Positions 36,413 through 48,670 of a DNA stretch of 64,000 nucleotides are shown piece after piece. The position numbers and the translations under genes are program-made. Below the pieces are notes generated by a model, which saw only the letters and a list, made by a program, of their open reading frames with translations, searched no databases and was not told the DNA's origin. Each line of letters opens with the position of its first letter. The stretch's first letter is position 1. Source of the DNA: Telmatactis stephensoni (taxonomy: Eukaryota; Cnidaria; Anthozoa; Actiniaria; Isophelliidae); contig JALIZF010001889.1 in assembly GCA_029948255.1 (NCBI GenBank), positions 930,001 through 994,000 on the forward strand. Direction: 5' to 3'.

Positions 36413-39079
36413 TTAATTAGTCAGTTTTGCCACCAACTCAGCATTTAAAAAATTTGAATCTGCATTAGTTTTACATTTGTTCGTGTCGAAAGAAGGCAGT
36501 TTGAAATTCTGAGTGACAGCATTGTTTTTGGCACTGTCAAACTTTTTAAAACATTCAACGATTCCCAACTTTTTAAACTGATTTATGCCACAACCAACTT
36601 GTTTTCCATTTTCAGTAGCCTTCACACCAACATTGTTCACAGCCCAGAATAAGTAGGACCCAACATTAGGGACGCAAATGGCCTTCCAGAAGTACTTTGG
36701 GACAGTTACTCCATGTAAAGTAATATCGGCATTATCTGATTGCTTCTTTGCTTGTCCGTCTGTAAACAAACAAAGGTACACATTTAATTGCAAACATGAA
36801 TTGAGTTGAGTCTTTTCCACTGTCTCCTCCGATGGGGTCTATTTCTATTCTTTTATTGGGATACTTCTCCTTAATTGTCTTAATCGACGGGTTTCCTGTG
36901 GTGCCTACCATAGATATAACGCAAACGCTTGGCGTATCCACGAGCTCAAAATGGCGCAAAGTCAACAAACGATTTCTCATTTTCATCTGTTCGTTCATCT
37001 AACATGACAAGGCGGGCGCAACGTGACGTCATAATTTATGCAGCATAATAAAAATTTCAAGCTGTATGCAATCGGACCTGACTAGAAATGAGAAAACGCT
37101 ATCGCTCTAAGTAATATCTGAAAATTTGAGTGCAATTAGTTTTTGAAATATTAGCATTTTAGTTTTCAAAACTTTACAGTAAATGTATGGTTGGTTGGCA
37201 GTTTTTTTACACAACACATACGAGGTTCATCAAAAGAAGGAAAACGCGAATAGTTTCTATTTACTTACTTGTTCCAGTAAACACATATACTTGATTGCCG
37301 GTTCGATCTACATATGCCCTAATTGCCTCTTCTAGATTTCTCCAGTTACCATTGTTGAACAACTGCCATTGTGGGGCCACATTGGTGTTGATAAATGTCA
37401 TCTTTTTGCTCTCTTTTCTAATGTTATCGATGTTTTTTATGTCTCCACTTGGAATAAGATGTCCTTTAGCCAAGAACTGGTCGGACCCAGCCAAATAATT
37501 ATCAAAAGCACCGGCCTGGTTGTTTTTAGCAAAGTTGTCGCTACCGGCTTTTACAGATGATGCATCACCTGGAGGTTTGGGAGCTAAAAAAGGTCATGAA
37601 AGATATGATGAAATGGCGTTGATTTGTTAAAAGTATATCAATAATTAATTAATTATAATTTTCTATTCAATAAACTGACATAAAAACTTGAAGTTAATGA
37701 GGGGGAGGGGTTCTCAAAAAGTTGCTCGAAAATCTTAAAGCTGCTGCAATTGTTGCTTTTTGTAGATGCTAATCACCCATTCAAAGGAAGATTTCAAACC
37801 ATTTTCTGATTTTTTTTTCATGTTACTACACCTGGAGCTGTCAATACATTGTCCAGGAATTTACAACAATTTGTTGGCATCTGCAGCCAACGTTAACAAT
37901 GATGAGTACGATGAATGTCATTGTTAGTTCGCCATTTATAATTTTTGTAAAGTAACCGCTGACCACCTGAATCGCCTTTTCAAATAACTTATTCCTGAAT
38001 CCAATTAGTTCAATACTGCATGCTGTTTACAAACTGTATTATGATCCATAAATCGAAAGAAACCAATTTTCGCAGTTAATACACCTCTTTAATTTCTTTT
38101 AAACTGTGGAAATGTTTAAGAAAGAAGGAAGTTGCTCCAAACTAGAAAAAAAGGTTGGTCGAAAGAAAAAAAAGTTGCCCGAAATTGGAAAAGTTGCCGC
38201 GCAACTTGCGGACAGCCCAGTCTGCATCCGAAGACAATACAAGATCAATTGTATTTTCATTATGCTCTTAAAAATAATCATTTCGTAACTAGAATGTATT
38301 TCATGAATAAAAGAGGCACAAGACAAAATAAAGAATTTATCTTCCACAAAATCATAGAACTGATCCAGCCTGGAGCGGTAACAGGTTTACCGATATTTGC
38401 AGTAAAACAAATAAAGAAAACAGGGTATCGTGGAAAACGAAGAGCTGAGGCAAAAATTACCAGTTAAAAATAACTTAAAAATTGCTTTAAAAGTTCTCTG
38501 GAAAAGGAAGTGCAGATTTAACGGCCTTCTTTGGGCCCTAAAGTCGTCTCGTGAAGTGATCTTAAATCACACAAAGTCACCTTAAGTCCTATTGACTTTT
38601 TGAAGATTTTTTGGCCAAACCTTTTTGCCATTTTGCTCAAATCCCACAATGTCGCCCTTAAGTTGCTGAAAGTTACGGTAACTTTAAGGCCCTGAGTAGG
38701 CCCAGATTTGTAAAATATGTTGAAGTTTTGACATATACCTACCTATTGCCCCTGCGTCATCATGCCAAGGTTTGTCGTCCGGGCGAGCACCACGGTTTGT
38801 TTCAACAATATGAGCTGTATAGATGGGTATCTTGAGTGTTTTACTGTAGCAGCTAAAAAACAATCCTGGATTCGCGCCGTTCCGTGAGTAACATAAGGGT
38901 ACTTCGCTAGCAGCGTTGCACGTCGGTACTGCTGACAGCACATCAGCGGTCTTCCAGGCCGTAAAAAGGCACTGGTTCAGTTGTTTGGAATATGCATTAA
39001 ACTGGATGGCTGATGTCATGTTCACCATCAAATCCATGGTCACCAATAAAAACACAAAGAAAGCTTGTACGTTCCTCAT
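36413..39079 (-). CDS. Secreted DNA/RNA non-specific endonuclease, copy 1
   Basis: This is a 332-aa beta-beta-alpha metal nuclease of the EndoG/NUC type. Exons: 38743-39079, 37269-37583, 36413-36759, all phase-consistent. A signal peptide (FFVFLLVTMDLMVNMTSA) indicates secretion. The catalytic loop is LAKGH with His154; the family's usual Arg (RGH) is Lys here. The metal-site strand reads NTNVAPQ, then LFNNGNWRNLE with Asn189 in the conserved N-x3-W position. Exon 3 holds the C-terminal half (VPKYFWKAICV, AVNNV), typical of the fold. Known relatives in animals digest extracellular nucleic acid; here the role is inferred from family. A spliced 5' UTR is likely: a donor (TTGTAG|GTAAGC) at about 39601 and an acceptor just before the ATG bracket the AAAAG microsatellite. 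Confidence 0.88.
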
Positions 39080-39354
39080 TACTGCGATTTCTAATGGAAG
39101 TTGAAAATAACTGATAGTAAATGAATAAATAAGTCATGAACAAAGAATTAGATCCGAATGAGAATTAGCAAAAAATTCTACCATATTACGACCATGAATT
39201 GAACTCACAACAGAAAATCAAATTATACTTAATTTATGTAAAACGTTTCGATATATTCGTCTTTTGAAGTTGATACGCGTGCAAATATCAATTGAAGAGC
39301 GCTCAAAATTATGTTCCAGAAAGATAGAAAACTAAAGAAGGGAAGGGAAGGAAA

Positions 39355-39540
39355 GGTAAGAGAAAAGAAAAGAAAAGAAAAGAAAAGAAAAGAAAAGAAA
39401 AGAAAAGAAAAGAAAAGAAAAGAAAAGAAAAGAAAAGAAAAGAAAAACTTGCAACGAAATAAAAGAAAAGAAAAGAAAAACATGCAACGAAAAGAAAAGA
39501 AAAGAAAAGAAAAACATATAACGAAAAGAAAAACTCATGA
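39355..39540. repeat. AAAAG microsatellite, copy 1
   Basis: About twenty AAAAG units are followed by interrupted blocks separated by CATGCAACG and CATATAACG. It is purine-only on the plus strand, in the presumed 5'-UTR intron of endonuclease copy 1. Long open frames over it are artefacts. Confidence 0.9.
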
Positions 39541-40379
39541 AACCAATAAACTCTAGACTAACTTACATGCAAGTTCTTTCTAAATGTAAACTTCTGCTTA
39601 CCTACAAGAAAGTTATCTCCTTCAGAGCGATCTCCTTCACTCTCCAAGATAGCAAGACTGAGTTATCGTTGATAACATTCATTCTTATGGGGCACGGTAT
39701 TCTTTCTAGGGTAATTACGTAATGACTTTGTAATTACAGGCCAATCAAGATTTCTAACAGATGAAAATATCTCAGGCTTTTAACTTATAATAATTGCAAA
39801 TTGTTAGCTAAATTCTTGAAATGATGTGTGCAAATTTCCACCAATTAAAAAGTTAAAAGTAAGATTAATTATGATTAAAGAAGTATTGCCATTCTACTTT
39901 TCATTCATTATTCATGTACGACCGGCCATCTCAGGGCTGTATTTGTACAACGTGACGTACTTTGAAATCCCGTAGAGATTTCTGCCACCCGGAGTGTTTT
40001 AATGCCAAGCATTAGAAGTTAAAATTCAAAGTACTGGGACTAGGGCGCGTGATTTTATATTATTATTTTATTTTTACTGAATTTTTAGTGCAACTACTCT
40101 TGAGTAACACACATCATCATTCCATTTGTTTATTTATTCATTTTGCATATAGTTGGTTAAACCTTGCATATTTCTTGCTATTTTTTAAGATTTAATTCGA
40201 AAAATCTCTGGGTATCGAACCCAGAATTCAACCTTAACCTTAGGTAATTCGTTGAGCAAATGAATGGGGGGTCCCAAATTTTCTGGGATTATAAACCCCC
40301 CATAGATCACAATTATTATAGGATGTGAAATATGACTTTAGACTCAAGAACCCACAATTCACCTAAATCTCGGTCAGCG

Positions 40380-40592
40380 ATTATTGAAAACAATGTCGGT
40401 AATATCCATATCTATTCGCAGAACATTCCATTAAGGAGAGCAAGAAGGACAAGACAATGACACATCGAATAAAGAATTTAAATGAACAAATGCTTTTTGT
40501 CATATAATGGCCCACTGCCTGAGGGGTTGTTTCATTTCACCAGAAAGGCATTCCAATTACCAACTGTAAATTTCCCCGACATTCAACTATTT
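40380..40592 (-). pseudogene. Decayed counterpart of the 46717-46929 open frame
   Basis: The sequence aligns to the 70-codon frame in unit 2 (shared blocks such as TTGGTAATTGGAATGCC and CTCAGGCAGTGGG). It has stops and frame shifts here. Confidence 0.5.
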
Positions 40593-41140
40593 TCAGATAT
40601 TGGATCAGTAATATATCAGTATATATATTGCGTCGCAAAAACCAGAAACTTATGATATAGTTCCAAAAACGAAATTAATAACGATTTATGGTAAAATTGT
40701 ACAAGATTGTATTCGTTGCATTGACCATTTGTTTTACAATGTATGTTGTATTGGGATTTACGAAGCTCCAAGAAATATTTCTAGGACTGATTAATGATTA
40801 ATTTAAGAATGAATGGCATGCATGATTTGTCATTTTGATCAAATTAATTAATGTTCTCTAATCTAAGAACTAGGCAACTCTAGCTCTATTGTCCTTTGCC
40901 AATTTCAACTTCCCCACATACGAATGTCTTGGTTTCCAGACCGATAATATATCAACTCATGGATAACATATTTTAAAAATAAAATGTGGAGAAATTCTGT
41001 TTTGAATACCGGAAAGTTTCTTTTGTACTAAATATTAGATCTCGTTCAATCATAAGCTCTCAAAACAATAGCCAGAAGACGCTCCTAATTTGCTTTGTTT
41101 CCCACATAGATGATTCTGATTAATCCTTAAGCACCAAGTT

Positions 41141-41394
41141 CAGGCTTGTAACATGGTATATGGGATCAGGGATCAAGCTCCAAATTATGGCCAGGATCAG
41201 GGATCAGAGGCCAGGGCTCAGGGATCAAATGGGTGGGATCGAGGATCAGGGACATTGGGTCAGGATCAGGATCAGCTCAGTTTTTTGCACCAACGATCAG
41301 GGATCAAAAATGTCTAAAAATATGGGCTCAGGGATCAAAATTTCCGTAAAAACCCGGGATCAGTGAGACGAAAATATACCATGTTACGAGCCTG
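41141..41394. mobile_element. MITE with internal GGATCAGGGATCA repeats
   Basis: CAGGCTTGTAACATGGTATA at the left pairs with TATACCATGTTACGAGCCTG at the right. The 6-bp CAAGTT flanks both ends (41135-41140, 41395-41400). The interior is a run of irregular GGATCAGGGATCA units. It lies between the two duplication units. Confidence 0.82.
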
Positions 41395-42278
41395 CAAGTT
41401 TCTAGGAAGTTTTTGACGGTTTTTGTAGTATAAAAGCTCAAAAATTGATTTCGATTCCAAATAAGGCAAGCACATTGAGTACCGACTGCTGAAGACTCAC
41501 CCTCTCCTGGGATGCTTGTCGAAATTTTGGTCGTTTGTTCTGCTAGCCTGACTCGGCGACTATCTGTCTATACTTCTGTCTATACTTCTGTCTATAAGTT
41601 CTTCTTCGAATCAACTGCTCCACAAGAGCTCCTATAGGCTGGCATCATTAAGCTTGACCCATGCAGAGGTGGGAGACGATTTTGCGAAGAAGATAGCACC
41701 AAACCACTAAACGGTTTGTGTTTATAAAACATCGCGGGAGTAAAGTCGTCTCCCTTGGTTGTCAGCAGGACCTTCCAAGGCAATTTGGGCAAGTTTTGAC
41801 CTCTAAAGAATGCAGGTGGTGCAATATTTTGCTGGTAAGTCGGGATGGCTCAAGACTTATATAATATTTCAATCTATTTAAATTTACGCATTTACCCGTC
41901 TGATAATCTTTTTCGACCATCAAAAAATCGAAACATTTGTTTCACAGCTCATACGCTTCGAACCGTTGCTACTACCAAATTAAAAAGTTTCTGATTACTG
42001 TTTGACAACTTTGAATACCGCTAACCAATTAGATATCGGTGGAGGAGGAAGGAAGGAAGGGGAGGGGGACTGGGGAGGAGGGGAGGAAAGGGAGAGCTTG
42101 CCGGTAAACCCCAGGTATTTCGGTTACTTCCACTCGAAGGATCAAATCACAAACCGCCGGAAGTGCAATATGATCTACGAAGCTCTACGCCTTAGGAGAA
42201 TCATTAGTAACGACAAAACACTGCGTATTAGGCTATAAGAATATAAAAACTACTTCCTAGCTTCAGGAAGTAGTTTTT

Positions 42279-42307
42279 TTAGTTTTGTTGTTGTTGTTGT
42301 TGTTGTT
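42279..42307. repeat. GTT microsatellite
   Basis: Seven GTT/TTG units follow TTTTTTTAGTTTT, between the duplication units. Confidence 0.9.
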
Positions 42308-42931
42308 ATATTTCCTAATCGTAGCAAAACGTTTTAACAGTTTTAGCAGAACGTCACAAGAAATCCTATCCTAATCATATACTAAAGTGGCGAGTTCCAA
42401 ATACGATACAAAGTACCACAAGTAAAGTCCTTCATGTTGACTCACGAAATCAACCACACTCCCTCCGCGATCAATTTCAAGTTATTACTCGCTTTATAAC
42501 ACGTTATTACTCGCTTTGTAACACCTGTAGCATTGTGCATTATTAGACAAATCGAGGAAATGTAACGCAATTATACATCTATAAGCGGTTTTCATTGAAT
42601 GGAACACGTGAAAATGGCCACTTATAATAGGCTGGCCGTTTAATAAGGCATTCAGTTCAAAATTACTGCCTGCGATGAGAGAATATTTAGAAACTTTACA
42701 CCCATAGGAAATTTGAAAACCACCCCAAGCCTAAACAACAACCACCTTCTTTTCAACTCCATTTTGAGAATTAACGTTTAATTATGAGCCGCGGTGATCC
42801 CCAAAATATCAATTGACAATATGCCTTTTGTAAGCTACAATACAGTACAGTATTACACGAAAACTGAGCAAGAGCATCAGCTTTACTTTTTATTACACAT
42901 ATATCACTTGATAAATATTGCATTCATTTAA

Positions 42932-45585
42932 TTAGCAGTTAGATTTTGCTGTCAGTTTTGTTGCCAAATCAGTATCTAAAAAATTTGAAACTTTCTTAGT
43001 TTTACAGTTTCTTTGGTCAAAAGGAGGCAGTTTGAAATTCTGGGTGACAGCATTCTGTCTGGCAGACTCAAACCTTTTAAAACATTTAATGATTCCCAAA
43101 TTTTTACACTGTCTTATACCGCAACCATTGTCTTTTCCATCTTCAGTTTCCTCCATGTCAACATTGTTCACAGCCCAGAATATGTAGGAGCCTACATTAG
43201 GGACGCAAATGGCCTTCCAGAAGTACTTTGGGACAGTTATTCCATGTAAAGTAATACCGACTCCATTCGATTTCTGTGCTTGTCCGTCTGCAAACAAACA
43301 AAAATACACTTCTAATTGCAATCATGCAAGAGCTGAGTTAAGTCTTTTCCACTGCCTCCTCCGTAGGGGTGTATTTCTATTCTTTTACTGGGAATCCTGT
43401 CCTCGTCTTAATCTACGGGCTTCCTGTGTTGCCTAACAGATATGAGTCGTAGCTAGCGCTTCGTTTAACCACGAGTTAAAAATTGGCAGGCATCTTGGCT
43501 GGAATCCAATAAGTATCGCTAATTTATCTTTTCAAACGCGATAGAGGTACTTCACTCAGCTAAGCCTGTTTTATACACTTGTCAGTTTTCGTATGACTGT
43601 GACGTCTTGTCTTGTATCAGAGCTGTGATTGGTTATCGTATATAGCTATTTCAAAAAAGATTGACGGGGCGAATGGCATGCAATCGGCGATTGGTGATTG
43701 CACCACCGAAAGGAATTTTGGGGTACGGTAACAAGAATTGCTTCATTTTCATAAACTAAATACCCAATCAATGCCGGTACAATGCACTAAAGACCTTATT
43801 GGACAAAGAGGTCGATAGGCGATTCATATCTCCGAGCCTGATAGTGGTCTAATAGCGTGATTACAGTTTCTTTCGGTCGTGCAATCACCAATCACCGATC
43901 AGCTATTCGCCGTTCGCCCCGTCAACCTTTTATCACATCAAAATCCTGAGCATATACGAGGTTCATCAAAAGAAGGCCAGGAAACGCGAATAGTTTCTAT
44001 TTGCTTACCTGTTCCAGTAAACACATATACTTGATTGTTGCTGTCATCTACGTATTCCCTGATTGCTTCTTCTAGATTTCTCCAGTTACCACCGTTGAAC
44101 AACTGCCATTGTGGGGCCACATTGGTGTTGATAAATGTCATCTTTCTGTTCAATTTTGGACCATTTTTATTCCTATCGAAGTTTTCGATGTCTCCATTTG
44201 GAACAAGATGTCCTTTAGCCAAGTATTGTCTGGATGCATCCGAATAATTATCAATAGCACCTCGCTGGTTGTTACGGTTGTTAGCAAAGTTGTCGGGGCG
44301 TTTAACAGATGACGCATCACGTGGAGGTTGAGGAGCTAAAAAAGTCATGAAAGATATGATGAAATGGTGTTGATTTGTTGATAACATATCATCAATTAAT
44401 TATAATTTTCTACATATTTATAACTAACATAAGAATCGATCTGAAATTAATAAGGCCAGATGAATGCCAGGGATTCAGGATCATCCCAGAGGATTCCTGG
44501 ATATTTTTTAACAGTATCATGAAGAAAAGGGTTCAAAGTTGTCACTAGAGGGGTGCGCACCCCCTACCACCCCTCCCTTAAACTCGCGTATGAAACATTA
44601 TAAGATCCATTGTATTTTCATCATGCTTTCAAATGATATCATTGCGTAACTAGTATTTATTTCATGAATGAAAGAGCCATAAAATAAAATAATTCATCTT
44701 AATTCCACAAAATTATAGAACTGAGCCTGGGGCTAGCTGACAGGTTTGTCGATATTCGCGGTGAAACAAACTAAGAAAACTGCAGGGTAGCGTGAAAAAC
44801 GAAGAGTTGAAACAATTCCTACCTAAGTCATTTAAGGACAAATACACGCAATGTTGCAAACAACTTCAGTTTGGCTCTTTTTATAACAGAACTACTCGAG
44901 AATGATATATTTTGAAAATTTGACGAGCAGATCAATTTTTGTTGCCGCGATTTTGATGATAAAGTGCTGAACAAAAAAAAATTTTTTCCAAAAGTATCCA
45001 AAGAATGTTACAATAAAAAATTCTTTGGGAAGGGTAGGCCGGGCAGATTTAGGCTAACTTCGGCCCCTAATGAAAGTCACCTAAGTCGCCACTTATCGCT
45101 CAAAGTCGCCTTAAACCCCATCCACTTTTTGGCCAATTTTTGCTGAAATCGCCTTAAGACGCCCTAAGGTGCCCAAAGTTGCATTACGGTGACTTTAGGT
45201 CCCGGATTATATTAGGCCTAGATTTGTGAAATGTTAGCATATACCTACCCAATCCCCCAACGTCATTATGCCAAGCATTTTTTGGGCGCCCACCTAAACC
45301 ACGGTTTGGTCCCACAATGTGAGCTGTATAAACGGGTATCTTGAGTGTTTTACTGTAGCAGCTAAAAAACAGTGCTGGATTTGTGCTTTTTGGTGCATAA
45401 CATAATGATACTTCCCCAGCAGAATTGCACGTCGGAATTGCTGATAGCACATTAGTGTTCTTCCAGCCCGTAAAGAGACATCTGCCTGGTCTTCTAGAGT
45501 ATGCATTAAACTGGACGGCTGATGTCATGTTTACCATCAAATCCATGGTCACCAATAAAATCACAAAGAAAGCTTGGTTCCTCAT
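42932..45585 (-). CDS. Secreted DNA/RNA non-specific endonuclease, copy 2
   Basis: This is the paralogue of copy 1, 339 aa, with the same three-exon structure and phases: 45249-45585, 44009-44335, 42932-43287. The exon 1 coding length (337 nt) is identical in the two genes. I chose the ATG at 45585 because it aligns with copy 1; an upstream in-frame ATG at 45645 would put 20 residues ahead of the signal peptide. The catalytic loop is again LAKGH (His155), followed by NTNVAPQ and LFNGGNWRNLE. Compared with copy 1, exon 2 has a four-residue insertion rich in Asn/Arg and the C-terminus ends KSNC. Both copies keep every motif and have no stops, so both are likely active and secreted. Confidence 0.88.
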
Positions 45586-45847
45586 TACTGCGATTTCTAA
45601 TGGAACTTGAAAATAATAGTAAATGAATAAATAAGTCATGAACAAAGAAATAGATCCGAATGAGAACTAGCAAAAAATTCTACCATATTACGACCATGAA
45701 CTCACAACAGAAAATCAAATTATACTTAATTTATGTAAAACGTTTCGATATATTCGTCTTTTGAAGTTGATACGCGTGCAAATATCAATTGAAGAGCACT
45801 CAAAATTATGTTCCAAAAAGACAGAAAACTAAAGAAGGAAAGGAAAG

Positions 45848-45958
45848 GTAAGAGAAAAGAAAAGAAAAGAAAAGAAAAGAAAAGAAAAGAAAAGAAAAGA
45901 AAAACATGCAACGAAATAAAAGGAAAGAAAAGAAAAACATGCATGCAACGAAAAGAAA
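45848..45958. repeat. AAAAG microsatellite, copy 2
   Basis: This is a shorter run (about ten units) at the same place relative to endonuclease copy 2, with the same CATGCAACG interruptions. Confidence 0.9.
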
Positions 45959-46716
45959 AACTCATGAAATTAATAAACTCTAGACTAACTTACAAGTTCA
46001 GTTTCTAAACGTAAACTTCTGCTTACCTACAAGAAAGTTATCTCCTTCAGAGCGATCTCCTTCACTCTCCAAGATAGCAAGACTGAGTTATCGTTGATAA
46101 CATTCCTTCTTATGGGGCACGGTATTCTTTCCAGGGTAATTACGTAATGACTTTGTAATTACAGGCCAATCAAAATTTCCAAAAGACGGAAATATTTCAC
46201 CTTTTAAGTCGTAATGATTGCAAATTGCTAACTAAATGAAATGATGTGCATTAATTTCCATCAATTACTTCAAAGATTAAAAGAATTGTCATTCCACTGC
46301 TCATTCATTATTCATGTGCAACCACCAATCACAGGGCTGTATTTGTACCACGTGACGTACTCTGAAACCCCGTAGGGATTTCTGCCACCCGGAGTGTTTT
46401 AAGTACTAGAAGTTTGAAATTCAAAGTACTGGGACTAGGGCGCGTGTTTTTTATTATTATATTTTTACTGAATTTGTAGTGAAGCGTTCTTGAGTAACAC
46501 ATGTCATCATTCCATTTGTTTATTTATTCATTTTGCTTATAGTTGGTTAATTAAACTTTGAATGAATGGCGTCGCGCGCACGTCGAAACTGAGTTGAAAT
46601 ATATTTAAACAATGTATTAAAATATATGTTATTGGTGGGGGTCCCAATTCATTGCATGGGATTTTAAAACCCCCATAGATCCCGATCAAGAACACACAAA
46701 TTCACCTTTATCTCGG

Positions 46717-46929
46717 TCAGCGATTGTTGAAAACAATGTCGGTAATATCCACTCGCAGAACATTCCAATAAGGAGAGCAAGAAGGGCCAGACAATGACGC
46801 ATCGACTGAAGAATTTATATTAGTGAACAAATGCGTTTTTGCCGTAAAATGACCCACTGCCTGAGGGGTTGTTTTATTGGACCAGAAAGGCATTCCAATT
46901 ACCAACTGTAAATTGTCCCTGACATCCAA
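46717..46929 (-). other. Possible 3' coding exon, 70 codons
   Basis: The open frame follows an acceptor-like TATCTGAAATTAG. It encodes NLQLVIGMPFWSNKTT, then GPSCSPYWNVLRVDITDIVF and a stop. The matching stretch of unit 1 is broken. No upstream exon could be joined, so its gene is unknown; it may also be an expressed UTR or a relic. Confidence 0.35.
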
Positions 46930-48065
46930 CTAATTTCAGATATTGAATCAGTAATATATTAGTATATATATATATTGCGTCGCAAAAACCAGAAACTTAT
47001 ATATATATAGTTCGATAAACAAATTAATAACGATTTATGTTAAAATTGTACAAGATTGAAATCATTGATCGTTTGTTTCCCAATGTGTTGTACTGGGATT
47101 TACGAAGTTCCAAGAAATATTTCTAGGATTATTATTTATTATTTTGAAGAATGGATGACATGATTTGCATTTTTGATCAATTTAATGTCCTCTAATCTAA
47201 AAAAAAGGATTTTTAAAAATCTTTTTACTGAGAAAAGAGAAATTGAAATCAAAACTTTGGAAAGAATTGATGGCAATTTCATAATGACTTTGGATAAATC
47301 ATCAGATCTGTATACAGAGAGCAAGAAATGTGTATTTATATAGGGAAGATCATTAAAATTAGGATTAAAGATCACCAAAGAGAGGTACGACTGTTTCGTT
47401 ACGGCAGACCTCCGCGGTATTGGCGCATACCAGGACATGTGAGACAGGCATTGCACTGAACGAAAGGCACCACCAGCGTCGAGATAATCGTGATCAATAC
47501 CGAGAATCAACATTGATGCTATTATTTGTGAAAGAAGTCACTCAGATTCGACCTCATCCAAGCAAAACTTACAGTGTCATCAAAATCAAGGAATCACAAT
47601 TCACCATTCGGCATGCATCAGGTTAAAACTTCACGTTCATTGCTTCCAAAAATAATAATATCATTATTTTAGGCTGCTACAGATTGAGTTCACGTGTTTC
47701 ATTTTGCGATTCCTTCGTTAACGAAGCAGCCGTCATATCTTTTGCTTTCTTAGTAGTCATTTGTGAACTGAGACAGTCTGCTGTGAATTTCAATGTCAGG
47801 TGTTTGTTATGTCATATTGTTTTGATACAATATTGTGAGCTGCAATATTCACGGCCTAAATTGATCGCTGAAGCCTGGTTTACACTAAAGACATAAGCAT
47901 AAGTGCAACCCACATACGCAGACTCCATTTATCACATATAGCTGAGGTATAAAATGGACAAACATTGTATACTGAATCTGTGTGTGTTGCTTGCGCTTAT
48001 GCTTGCATCGGTAGCGTGAACAAGTGAACTAGGCTTAACAAGAGCTTCAACACTAAATGACTTAC

Positions 48066-48138
48066 CTGTGTTGATGACTTGAACCCATAGCAGCACGTAC
48101 ATACCAAACAACACCCGGTCATAAAACCATGAAGTCAT
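48066..48138 (-). other. Putative signal-peptide exon, downstream exons not found
   Basis: ATG at 48138 opens 24 codons with a hydrophobic core (VLFGMYVLLWVQVI), then a GTAAGT donor in phase 1. This is the same design as the other secreted genes of this window. The region to its 3' side (47900 down to 46717) has no convincing partner; the 46717-46929 frame is one candidate. Confidence 0.4.
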
Positions 48139-48264
48139 CGCTCATAACACCTTCAATCTAGATTATGACAGAGAGAAAATAATAACGACCTTATTTTGAT
48201 TATATTACGTCAGTAACTCGTGACCGTGCGCAATTTACCCTCCTCTCATAACGCATTTTACAGA

Positions 48265-48635
48265 CATTTAAAAAGGTAAAGGTGAAGGTTAATTTATTTT
48301 ACTTCGAAGAGCAGGAAGTGGTTGCCCAATTCTCCTGAGCCAGAGGCTCGTGTTTAAGCTTTCGAAGGTGCGCCCTCTACCTCCTCTATCCATCAGTGCT
48401 CCTTAATTTTTACGGGTATTCAAAGCTAATTAAAGCTACACGGAAAGGAAAGAAGTCGAAACAAGGATGTGAGGTCATTGAGAATCGAACTCGGGACCTC
48501 TCGCACCTAAGGCCGCGCACTAACCAACTGTGCCATCCTTGCTCCTAAAAAGATGGTAAAGCTTCAGCAATCAGTCAGGGAGAAGTCGAAACAAGCATGC
48601 GAGGTCACTGGGGATCAAATGCGGGACCTCTTACA
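48265..48635 (-). mobile_element. tRNA-derived SINE with partial second copy
   Basis: On the minus strand, GGATGGCACAGTTGGTTAGT (A box) and GAGTTCGATTCTCAATGACC (B box) form a tRNA-like head at about 48475-48545, with a body running to about 48265. A second, shorter B-box-side copy lies at 48595-48635. The tRNA body is not a foldable functional tRNA. Confidence 0.65.
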
Positions 48636-48670
48636 TGGATAAACGCTTTATAAACAACAACTGATCAAGT

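Larger units (their letters stand above)
35960..40870. repeat. Segmental duplication, unit 1
   Basis: This unit matches 42515-47205 across the whole endonuclease gene, its 5' microsatellite, the promoter side (CTACAAGAAAGTTATCTCC) and a further kilobase upstream. Copies differ by many substitutions and indels, so the duplication is not recent. Confidence 0.8.
42515..47205. repeat. Segmental duplication, unit 2
   Basis: This is the second copy of the 4.7-4.9 kb block, in the same orientation as unit 1 and separated from it by 1.6 kb. The left edge is near GTAACACCTGTAGC and the right edge near GTCCTCTAATCTAA. Confidence 0.8.

Noticed and set aside
36732..36998. 88-codon minus-strand frame in the nuclease copy 1 intron
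   Set aside because: It overlaps the exon 3 acceptor in another frame, and its counterpart in unit 2 is broken; most likely non-coding.
39229..39556. Long open frames on both strands over the AAAAG tract
   Set aside because: They translate a pure 5-bp microsatellite, with no start context, splice signal or domain.
48475..48545. Possible tRNA gene on the minus strand
   Set aside because: It has A and B boxes but no complete cloverleaf and continues into a SINE body.
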